A stretch of 64,000 bases of DNA from Nomia melanderi (taxonomy: Eukaryota > Arthropoda > Insecta > Hymenoptera > Halictidae), in the NCBI RefSeq assembly GCF_051020985.1, contig NW_027475139.1, positions 2,480,001-2,544,000 on the forward strand, written 5' to 3'. Both the position numbers and the translations under genes were made by a program. The notes under the pieces are model-generated. The model was not told the DNA's origin. It searched no databases and saw only the letters and a program-made list of their open reading frames with translations. Positions 54,901 through 64,000 of this stretch are shown piece by piece. Numbering within the stretch: position 1 is the first letter of the stretch; the number at the start of each line of letters is the position of its first letter.

Positions 54901-56390
54901 TGCAGATAATTCACTTTGATTTACTGCGCTATCTCTAATAGCACCCGAGATATCACCAGATATATATCGGATTTTTCTCTGACCCTGACAGTCCGGCCCC
55001 ATGAGACGGTGATTTTCTCGGCCCCTGGTGGTCCGAGGTAGATCCCGCGGCACAGATTCATGCGCCAGGGCCTCCTAGAGACAATGCCCTTTGGTTTATT
55101 GCGCTATCTCTAATAGCACCTGAGATATCACCACATATATATTGGATTTTTCTCTGACCCTGACAGTCCGACCCCATGAGACGGTGGTTTTCTCGGCCCC
55201 TGGTGGTCCGAGGTCGTTTCCGCTGCACAGATTCATGCGCCAGGGCCTCCTGCAGACAATGCACTTTGTTTTATTGCGCTATCTGTAATAGCACCCGATA
55301 TATCACCAGATATATATTGGATTTTTCCCTGACCCTGAGTGTCCGGCCCCATGAGACGGTAGTTTTCTCGGCCCCTGGTGGTCCGTGGTCGTTCCAGCTG
55401 CACAGATTCATGCGCCAGGGCCTCCTACAGACAATGCACTTTGGTTTATTGCGCTATCTCTAATAGCACCTGAGATATCACCACATATATATTGGATTTT
55501 TCCCTGACCCTGAGTGTCCGACCCCATGAGACGGTAGTTTTCTCGGCCCCTGGTGGCCGGAGGTCGTTCCCGCTGCACAGATTCATGCGCTAGGGCCTCC
55601 TGCAGAGAATGCACTTTGATTGGTTGCGCTATCTGTAATAGCACCCGAGATATCACCACATATATATTGGATTTTTCCCTGACGCAGACAGTCCGGCCCC
55701 ATGTGTCGATGGTTTTCTCGGTCCCTCGTGGTCCGAGGTCGATCCCGCTGAACAGATTCATGCGCCTTGGCTTCCTGCAGATAATTCACTTTGATTTACT
55801 GCGCTATCTCTAATAGCACCCGAGATATCACCAGATATATATCGGATTTTTCTCTGACCCTGACAGTCCGGCCCCATGAGACGGTGATTTTCTCGGCCCC
55901 TGGTGGTCCGAGGTAGATCCCGCGGCACAGATTCATGCGCCAGGGCCTCCTACAGACAATGCCCTTTGGTTTATTGCGCTATCTCTAATAGCACCTGAGA
56001 TATCACCACATATATATTGGATTTTTCTCTGACCCTGACAGTCCGACCCCATGAGACGGTGGTTTTCTCGGCCCCTGGTGGTCCGAGGTCGTTTCCGCTG
56101 CACAGATTCATGCGCCAGGGCCTCCTGCAAACAATGCACTTTGTTTTATTGCGCTATCTGTAATAGCACCCGAGATATCACCAGATATATATTGGATTTT
56201 TCCCTGACCCTGAGTGTCCGGCCCCATGAGACGGTAGTTCTCTCGGCCCCTGGTGGTCCGAGGTCGTTCCCGCTGCACAGATTCATGCGCCAAGGCCTCC
56301 TACAGACAATGCACTTTGGTTTATTGCGCTATCTCTAATAGCACCTGAGATATCACCACATATATATTGGATTTTTCCTTGACCCTGACA
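51961..56390 (+). repeat. Eight- and five-monomer periodic domain
   Basis: Monomers here often carry CACCACATATATATTGG, GTGGCCCGAGGTCG and CACCTGAGATATC. An eight-monomer offset of 1400 bp links about 52140-53360 to 53540-54760. A five-monomer offset of 875 bp links 54370-55244 to 55245-56119 and continues to about 56390. The five monomer types are unrelated in their markers to the a-b-c-d-e unit at 35-42 kb, so the same period arose from different material. No length-variant monomer was detected in this stretch. Confidence 0.85.
54370..56390 (+). repeat. 875-bp higher-order repeat, about 2.3 copies
   Basis: Copies are 54370-55244 and 55245-56119, with a partial third to about 56390. Shared markers include TTTGTTTTATTGCGC, a CACATATATATTGG monomer with TTTGATTGGTTGCGC, a TGTGTCGATGG monomer with GCTGAACAG and GCGCCTTGGCTTCC, and a monomer with GGTAGATCCCGCGGCAC. 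Copies differ at only a few positions, for example CCCGAG/CCCGAT at the monomer start near 54420 and 55295. Confidence 0.88.
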
Positions 56391-59300
56391 GTCCGGCCCC
56401 ATATGTCGATGGATTTCTCGGTGCCTCGTGATCCGAGGTCGATCCCGCTGAACAGATTCATCCGCCTTGGCTTCCTGCAGACAATTCACTTTGATTTATT
56501 GCGCTATCTCTAATAGCGCCAGAGATATCACCAGATTTATATTGGATTTTTCCCTGACCCTGAGTCTCCGACCCCATGAGACGGTAGTTTTCTCGGCCCC
56601 TGGTGGCCCGAGGTCGTTCCCGCTGCACAGATTCATGCGCGAGGGCCTCCTGCAGACAATGCACTTTGATTTATTGCGCTATCTCTAATAGCACCCGAGA
56701 TATCACCGGATATATATTGGATTTTTCCATGACCCTGAGTGTCCGGCCCCATGAGACGGTAGTTTTCTCGGCCCCTGGAGGTCCGAGGTCGTTCCCGCTG
56801 CACAGATTCATGCGCCAGGGCCTCCTACAGACAATGCACTTTGGTTTATTGCGCTATCTCTAATAGCACCTGAGATATCACCACATATATATTGGATTTT
56901 TGCCTGACCCTGAGTGTCCGGCCCCATGAGACGGTGGTTTTCTCGGCCCCTGGTGGTCCGAGATCGTTTCCGCTGCACAGATTCATGCGCCAGGGCCTCC
57001 TGCAGATAACTCACTTTGATTTATTGCGCTACCTGTAATAGCACCCGCGATATCACCAGATATATATTGGATTTTTCCCTGACCCTGAGTGTCCGTCCCC
57101 ATGAGACGGTGGTTTTCTCGGCCCCTGGTGGTCCGAGGTCGATCCCGCGGCACAGATTCATGCGCCAGGGCCTCCTGCAGATAATTCACTTTGGTTTATT
57201 GCGCTATCTGTAATAGCACCCGAGATATCACCAGATATATATTGGATTTTTCCCAGACCCTGTGTGTCCGGCCCCATGAGACGGTGGTTTTCTCGGCTCC
57301 TGGTGGTCCGAGGTCGTTCCCGCTGGCCAGATTCATGCGCCAGGGCCTCCTAGAGACAATGCACTTTGATTTATTGCGCCATCTGTAAAAGCACCCGAGA
57401 CATCTCTAGATATATATTGGATTTTTCCCTGACCCTGAGTGTCCGGCCCCATGAGACGGTGGTTTTCTCGGCCCCTGGTGGTCCGAGATCGTTCCCGCAG
57501 CACAGATTCATGCGCCAGGGCCTGCTGCAGATAATTCACTTTGATTTATTGCGCTATCTGTAATAGCACCCGAGATATCACCAGATATATATTGGATTTT
57601 TCCCTGACCCTGAGTGTCCGGCCGCATGAGACGGTGGTTTTCTCGGCCCCTGGTGGTCCGAGGTCGTTCCCGCTGCACATATTCATGCGCCAGTGCCTCC
57701 TGCAGATCATTCACTTTGGTTTATTGCGCTACCTCTAATAGCACCCGAGATATCACCTGATATATTTTGGATTTTTCCCTGACCCTGAGTGTCCAGCACC
57801 ATGAGACGGTGGTTTTCACGGCCCCTGGTGGTCCGAGGTCTTTCCCGCGGCACAGATTCATGCGCCAGGGCCTCCTGCAGATAATTCACTTTGGTTTATT
57901 GCGCTATCTGTAATAGCACCCGAGATATCCCCTGATATATATTGGATTTTCCCCGGACCCTGAGTCTCCGGCCCCATGAGACTGTGGTTTTCTCGGCCCC
58001 TGGTGGTCCGAGGTCGTTCCCGCTGCACAGATACATGCGCCAGGGCCTCCTGCAGATCATTCATTTTGGTTTATTGCGCTATCTCTAATAGCACCCGAGA
58101 TATCACCAGATATATATTGGGTTTACCCCTGACCCTGAGTGTCCGGCCCCATGTGACGGTGGTTTTCTCGGTTCCTGGTGGTCCGAGGTCGTTCCCGCTG
58201 GCCAGATTCATGCGCCAGGGCCTCCTACAGACAATGCACTTTGATTGATTGCGCTGTCTGTAATAGCACCCAAGATGTCAATAGATATATATTGGATTTT
58301 TCCCTGACCCTGAGTGTCCGGCATCATGAGACGGTGGTTTTCTCGGCCCCTGGTGGTCCGATGCCGTTCCCGCTGCACGGATTCATGCGCCAGGGCCTCC
58401 TGCAGATAATTCACTTTGGTTTATTGCGCTATCTCCAATAGCACCCGAGATATCACCAGATATATATTGGATTTTTCCCTGACCCTGAGTGTCCTGCTCC
58501 ATGAGACGGTGGTTTTCTCGGCTCCAGGTGGTCCGAGGTCGTTCCCGCTGACCAGATTCATGCGCCAGGGCCTCCTACAGACAATGCACTTTGATTTATT
58601 GCGCTATCTGTAATAGCACCCGAGATATCACCAGATATATATTGGATTTTTCCCTGACCCTGAGTGTCCGGCCCCATGAGACGGTGGTTTTCTCGGCCCG
58701 TGGTGGTCCGAGGTCGTTTCCGCTGCACAGATTCATGCCCTAGGGCCTCCTGCAGATAATTCACTTTGGTTTATTGCGCTATCTCTAATAGCACCCGAGA
58801 TATCACCAGATATATATTGGATTTTTCCCTGACCCTGAGTGTCCGGCCCCATGAGACGGTGGTTTTCTCGGCCCCTGGTGGTCCGAGGTCGTTCCCGCTG
58901 CACAGATTCATGCGCCAGGGCCTCCTGCAGATCATTCACTTTGGTTTATTGCGCTATCTCTAATAGCACCCGAGATATCACCAGATATATATTGGATTTT
59001 CCCCTGACCCTGAGTGTCCGGCCCCATGAGACGGTGGTTTTCTCGGCCCCTGGTGGTCCGAGGTCGTTCCCGCTGCACAGATTCATGCCCTAGGGCCTCC
59101 TGCAGATAATTCACTTTGGTTTATTGCGCTATCTCTAATAGCACCCGAGATATCACCAGATATATATTGGATTTTTCCCTGACCCTGAGTGCCCGGCCGC
59201 ATGAGACGGTGGTTTTCTCGGCCCCTGGTGGTCCGAGGTCGTTCCCGCTGCACAGATTCATGCACCAGGGCCTCCTGCAGATAATTCACTTTGGTTTATT

Positions 59301-60009
59301 GCGCTATCTCTAATAGCACCCGAGATATCACCAGATATATATTGGATTTTACCCTGACCCTGAGTGTCCGGCCCCATGAGACGGTGGTTATCTCGGCCCC
59401 TGGTGGTCCGAGGTCGTTCCCGCTGCATAGATTCATGCGCCAGGGCCTCCTGCAGATCATTCACTTTGGTTTATTGCGCTATCTCTAATAGCACCGGAGA
59501 TATCACCACATATATATTGGATTTTCCCCTGACCCTGAGTGTCCGGCCCCATGAGACTGTGGTTTTCTCGGCCCCTGGTGGTCCGAGGTCGTTCCCGCTG
59601 CACAGATTCATGCGCCAGGGCCTCCTGCAGACATTGCACTTTGGTTTGTTGCGCTATCTGTAATAGCACCCGAGATATCACCAGATATATATTGGATTTT
59701 CCCCTGACCCTGAGTGTCCGGCCCAATGAGACGGTGGTTTTCTCGGCCCCTGGAGGTCCAAGGTCGTTCCCGCTGCACAGATTCATGCGCCAGGGCCTGC
59801 TGCAGACAATGCACTTTGGTTTATTGCGCTATCTCCAATAGCACCCGAGATATCACCAGATATATATGGGATTTTTCCCTGACCCTGACAGTCCGGCCCC
59901 ATGAGACGGTGATTTTCTCGGCCCCTGGTGGTCCGAGGTCGATCCCACTGCACAGATTCGTGCGCCAGGGCCTCCTACAGACAATGCACATTGATGTATT
60001 GCGCTATCT
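56391..60009 (+). repeat. Stretch rich in near-consensus monomers
   Basis: About 20 monomers, mostly 175 bp, lie close to the consensus, many with GCAGATAATTCACTTTGG or GCAGATCATTCACTTTGG. Dimer-like alternation is visible at about 58558-59460: the 174-bp segment near 58733-58939 resembles the one 350 bp later. Monomers with CGCTGGCCAG or GCTGACCAG occur near 57320, 58196 and 58548. No length variants were detected between 51267 and 60542. Confidence 0.8.
58792..58966 (+). repeat. Near-consensus 175-bp monomer (reference example)
   Basis: This monomer is a convenient reference because it differs from the hand consensus at about five positions, all in the last 40 bp. Layout: positions 1-7 GC-rich start; 8-13 an EcoRV palindrome GATATC; 14-36 AT-rich, with an ATATATAT core and a T run; 36-47 a tandem hexamer CCCTGACCCTGA; 51-70 GC-rich, ending CATGAGACGG; 77-97 an imperfect dyad with CTCGG/CCGAG arms; then the conserved blocks TCGTTCCCGCTGCACAG and ATTCATGCGCCAGGGCC. 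A PstI site CTGCAG follows, which many monomers lose as CTACAG, and the monomer ends CGCTATCTnTAATAG. The consensus has about nine CpG sites. Confidence 0.9.
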
Positions 60010-63000
60010 GTAATAGCACCCGAGATATCACCAGATATATATTGGATTTTTCCCTGACACTGAGTGTCCGGCCCCATGAGACGGTAGTTTTCTCGGCCCC
60101 TGGTGGTCCGAGGGCTTTCCCGCTGCACAGATCCAGGAGCCAGGTCCTCCTGCAGACAATCCACTTTGATTTATTGCGCTATCTGTAATAGCACCCGAGA
60201 TATCACCAGATATATTCTGGATTTTTACATGACCTTGGGTGACGGATTCCGAATATCTGTAATTTTCTCGGCCCCTGGTGGTCCGAGGTCGATCCCGCTG
60301 CACAGATTCATGCGCCAGGGCCTCCTACAGACAATGCACATTGATGTATTGCGCTATCTGTAATAGCACCCGAGATATCACCAGATATATATTGGATTTT
60401 TCCCTGACCCTGAGTGTCCGGCCCCATGAGACTGTGGTTTTCTCAGCCCCTGGTGGACCGAGGTCGTTCCCGCTTTACAGATTCATGCGCCAGGGCCTCC
60501 TGCAGACATTGCACTTTGGTTTGTTGCGCTATCTCTAATAGCACCCGAGATATCACCAGACATATATTGGATTTTGCCCTGACCCTGAGTGTCCGGCCCC
60601 ATAAGACGGTAGTTTTCTCGGCCCCTGGCGGTCCGAGGTCCTTCCCGCTGCACAGATTCCTTGCGCTAGGGCCTCCTGCAGACAATGCACTTTGATTTAT
60701 TGCGCTATCTGTAATAGCACCCGAGATATCACCAGATATATTCTGGATTTTTACATGACCTTGGGTGACGGATTCCGAATATCTGTAATTTTCTCGGCCC
60801 CTGGTGGTCCGAGGTCGATCCCACTGCACAGAGCCATGCGCCAGGGCCTCCTACAGACAATGCACTCTGATTTATTGCGCTATCTCTAATAGCACCCGAG
60901 ATATCACCAGATATATATTGGATTTTTCCCTGACCCTGAGTGTCCGGCCCCATGAGACTGTGGTTTTCTCGGCCCCTGGTGGTCCGAGGCCGTTCCCGCT
61001 TTACAGATTCATGCGCCAGGGCCTCCTGCAGACATTGCACTCCGGTTTGTTGCGCTATCTCTAATAGCACCCGAGATATCATCAGATATATATTGGATTT
61101 TTCACTGACACTGAGTGTCCGGCCCCATGAGACGGTAGTTTTCTCGGCCCCTGGTGGTCCGAGGTCGTTCCCGCTGCACAGATTCATGTACCAGGGCCCC
61201 CTGCAGACAATGCACTTTGATTTATTGCGCTATCTGTAATAGCACCCGAGATATCACCAGATATATATTGGATTTTTCCCTGACCCTGAGTGTCCGACCC
61301 CATGAGACGGTGGTTTTCTCGGCCCCTGGTGGTCCGAGGTCGTTCCCGCTGCACAGATTCCTTGCGCTAGGGCCTCCTGCAGACAATGCACTTTGATTTA
61401 TTGCGCTATCTGTAATAGCACCCGAGATATCACCAGATATATTCTGGATTTTTACATGACCTTGGGTGACGGATTCCGAATATCTGTAATTTTCTCGGCC
61501 CCTGGTGGTCCGAGGTCGATCCCGCTGCACAGATTCATGCGCCAGGGCCTCCTATAGACAATGCCCTTTGATTTATTGCGCTATCTGTAATAGCACCCGA
61601 GATATCACCATATATATATTGGATGTTCCCCTGACCCTGAGTGTCCGGCCCCATGAGACGGTGGTTTTCTCGGCCCCTGGAGGTCCGAGGTCGATCCCAC
61701 TGCACAGATTCATGCGCCAGGGCCTCCTACAGACAATGCACTTTGATTTATTGCGCTATCTGTAATAGCACCCGAGATATCACCAGATATATATTGGATT
61801 TGTCCCTGACCCTGAGTGTCCGACCCCATGAGACGGTGGTTTTCTCGACCCCTGGTGGTCCGAGGTCGTTCCCGCTTTACAGATTCATGCGCCAGGGCCT
61901 CCTGCAGACATTGCACTTTGGTTTGTTGCGCTATCTCTAATAGCACCCGAGATATCACCAGATATATATTGGATTTTTCCCTGACACTGAGTGTCCGGCC
62001 CTATGAGACGGTAGTTTTCTCGGCCCCTGGCGGTCCGAGGTCGTTCCCGCTGCACAGATTCATGCGCCAGGGCCTCCTACAGACAATGCACTTTGATTTA
62101 TTGCGCTATCTGTAATAGCACCCGAGATATCACCCGACATATATTGGATTTTTCCTTGACCCTGACAGTCCGGCCCCATGTGCCGATGGTTTTCTCGGTC
62201 CCTCGTGGTCCGAGGTCGTTCGTGCTGCACAGATTCATGCGCCAGGGCCTTCTGCAGACAATGCACTTTGATTTATTGCGATATCTCTAATAGCACCCGA
62301 GATATCACCAGATATATATTGGACTTTTCCTTGACCCTGACAGTCCGACCAATGTGTCGATGGTTTTCTCGGTCCCTCGTGGTCCGAGGTTGACCCCGCT
62401 GAACAGATTCATGCGCCAAGGCTTCCTGCAGATAATTCACTTTGATTTATTGCGCTATCTCTAATAGCACCCGAGATATCACCAGATATATATAGGATTT
62501 TTCCCTGACCCTGACAGTCCGGCCCCATCAGACGGTGATTTTCTCGGCCCCAGGTGGTCCGAGGTCGATCCCGCTGCACAGATTCATGCGCCAGGGCCTC
62601 CTACAGACAATGCACTTTGATTTATGGCGCTATCTGTAATAGCACCCGAGATATCACCAGATTTATATTAGATTTGTCCCTGACCGTGAGTGTCCGACCC
62701 CATTAGACGGTGGTTTTCTCGGCCCCTGGTGGTCCGAGGTCGTTCCCGATGCACAGATTCATGCGCCAGGGTCTCCTGCAGACAATGCACTTTGATTTAT
62801 TTCGCTATCTCTAATAGCACCCGAGATATCACCAGATGTATATTGGATTTTTCCCTGACCCTGAGCGTCCGACCCCATGAGACGCTGGTTTTCTCGGCCC
62901 CTGGTGGTCCGAGGTCGTTCCCGCTGCACAGATTCATGGGCCAGGGCCTCCTGCAGACAATGCACTTTGATTTATTTCGCTATCTCTAATAGCACCCGAG

Positions 63001-64000
63001 ATATCAGCAGGTATATATTGGATTTTTCCTTGACCCTGACGGTCCGGCCCCATGTGTCGATGGTTTTCTCGGTCCCTCGTGGCCCGAGGTCGTTCCCGCT
63101 GCACAGATTCATGCGCTAGGGCCTCCTGCAGACAATGCACTTTGATTTATTGCGCTATCTCTAATAGCACCCGAGATATCACCCGACATATATTGGATTT
63201 TTCCTTGACCCTGACAGTCCGGCCCCATGTGTCGATGGTTTTCTCGGTCCCTCGTGGTCCGAGGTCGATCCCGCTGCACAGATTCATGCGCCAGGGCCTC
63301 CTACAGACAATGCACTCTGATTTATTGCGCTATCTCTAATAGCACCCGAGATATCACCAGATATATATTGGATTTGTCCCTGACCCTGAGTGTCCGACCC
63401 CATGAGACGGTAGTTTTCTCGGCCCCTGGTGGCCCGAGGTCGTTCCCGCTGCACAGATTCATGCGCCAGGGTCTCCTACAGACAATGCACTTTGATTTAA
63501 TGCGCTATCTGTAATAGCACCCGAGATATCACCAGATTTATATGGGATTTTCCCCTGACCCTGAGTGTCCGGCCCCATGAGACGGTAGTTTCCTCGGCCC
63601 CTGGAGGTCCGACGTCGTTCCCGCAGCACAGATTCATGCGCCAGGGCCTCCTGCAGACAATGCCCTTTGATTTATTGCGCTATCTCTAATAGCACCCGAG
63701 ATGTTACCAGATATATATTGGATTTTTCCCAGACCCTGAGTGTCCGGCCCCATGAGACGGTAGTTTCCTCGGCCCCTGGAGGTTCGAGGTCGTTCCCGCA
63801 GCACAGATTCATGCGCGAGGGCCTCCTGCAGACAATGCACTTTGATTTATTGCGCTACCTGTAATAGCACCGGAGATATCACCAGATATATATTGGATTT
63901 TTCCCTGACCCTGAGTGTCCGACCCCATGAGACGGTAGTTTTCTCGGCCCCTGGTGGTCCGAGGTCGTTCCCGCTGCACAGATTCATGAGCCAGGGTCTC
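60010..64000 (+). repeat. Long-range duplicated segment, copy 2 (runs off the window)
   Basis: The segment matches 40236-44577 in direct orientation and still matches at the last base. It lacks the 875-bp unit found at 40944-41818. Monomer 61243-61418 is a hybrid of the left part of 42344-42518 and the right part of the type-e monomer 42519-42694. About four extra monomers (near 61944-62643) are present compared with copy 1, including a 174-bp monomer at 62294-62467. Type-a monomers are at 60192, 60718 and 61419. The end of the duplication lies beyond the window. Confidence 0.9.
63868..64000 (+). repeat. Partial satellite monomer at the right edge
   Basis: This 133-bp monomer starts CACCGGAGATATCACC and is cut by the window end after ATGAGCCAGGGTCTC. 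It equals 44445-44577. The array therefore continues to the right. Confidence 0.95.

Larger units (their letters stand above)
1..64000. repeat. 175-bp satellite DNA array filling the whole window
   Basis: The motif CACCCGAGATATCACC or a close variant recurs every 175 bp (174-177) without a break. Anchor positions such as 163, 338, 2788, 8739, 16966, 25540, 34818, 42695, 51091, 58617 and 63868 account for 364 complete monomers. Every monomer is in the same orientation. Monomers differ by a few percent from my hand consensus: the one at 163-337 has about 9 differences in 175, the one at 58792-58966 about 5. Known biology: kilobase-scale arrays of 150-180 bp monomers with higher-order repeats are typical of eukaryotic centromeric and pericentromeric satellites. 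I do not recognise the family or species. No gene, transposon or unique sequence interrupts the array. Confidence 0.98.

Noticed and set aside
1..64000. Hundreds of open frames of 60-160 codons on both strands with repetitive peptides
   Set aside because: They repeat with the satellite. The monomer is 3n+1 long, so successive monomers are read in different frames and no stable repeat protein can result. Most frames start at GTG or TTG, not ATG, and both strands are equally open. They reflect base composition and lack of stops in one consensus, not genes.
1..64000. CRISPR array
   Set aside because: Repeats are directly adjacent 175-bp units with no unique spacers, far longer than CRISPR repeats, and there are no cas genes.
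1..64000. CENP-B box
   Set aside because: I compared the pattern NTTCGNNNNANNCGGGN with the consensus and with type-a monomers on both strands. Only the TTCG or CCCG parts are found, without the full set of required positions. A weak relative cannot be excluded without a full scan.
1..64000. Primate alpha satellite (171 bp)
   Set aside because: The monomer is 175 bp, more GC-rich and CpG-rich, and shows none of the alpha-satellite landmarks I know. Only the general size is alike.
1..64000. rRNA spacer repeats or tRNA gene cluster
   Set aside because: No rRNA-like segment, no cloverleaf and no terminator pattern recurs. The repeat is uniform satellite throughout.

Overview
The window is one uninterrupted satellite DNA array. 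From base 1 to base 64000 it is a head-to-tail tandem repeat with a 175-bp monomer. I set monomer starts at the motif CACCCGAGATATCACC. This gives a 162-bp partial monomer (1-162), 364 complete monomers (163-63867) and a 133-bp partial monomer (63868-64000). About 322 monomers are exactly 175 bp. At least 42 differ in length: 20 of 174 bp, 19 of 176 bp and 3 of 177 bp. All lie in the same orientation. I find no protein-coding gene, RNA gene, transposon insertion, simple-sequence block or unique DNA. The short open frames on both strands are by-products of the repeat.

This architecture is eukaryotic and typical of a centromeric, pericentromeric or other heterochromatic block. I cannot name the species, and I do not recognise the family: it is not primate alpha satellite and has no canonical CENP-B box. 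My hand-built consensus is 53% GC, with about 9 CpG per monomer (observed/expected about 0.73). It has an AT-rich segment (positions 8-36) and a GC-rich remainder.

Layout. 1-5120: mosaic of several monomer subtypes. 5121-14397: a block of about 4.7 kb (27 monomers) followed directly by a near-identical copy (26 monomers); hybrid monomers point to a 28-monomer ancestor. 14398-22902: mosaic region sharing 0.5-0.9 kb segments with the first 5 kb. 22903-34642: transition, with 0.4-1.2 kb segments repeated 3.7-7.4 kb apart and the first copies of a divergent monomer (type a). 34643-43219: a clear five-monomer higher-order repeat (875 bp, types a-b-c-d-e), with four full copies and several partial ones. 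44901-47000: a tandem duplication of a six-monomer (1050 bp) unit. 47001-51960: mosaic with local subtypes. 51961-56390: eight-monomer (1400 bp) and five-monomer (875 bp) periodicities made of different subtypes. 56391-60009: stretch rich in near-consensus monomers. 60010-64000: second copy of the 40.2-44.6 kb segment, about 19-20 kb away, running off the window.

Nothing here acts as an operon or pathway. The biology is array evolution by unequal exchange, conversion between subtypes and segmental duplication, probably in service of chromatin (nucleosome phasing, possibly centromere identity). The function is inference; the repeat structure is read directly.
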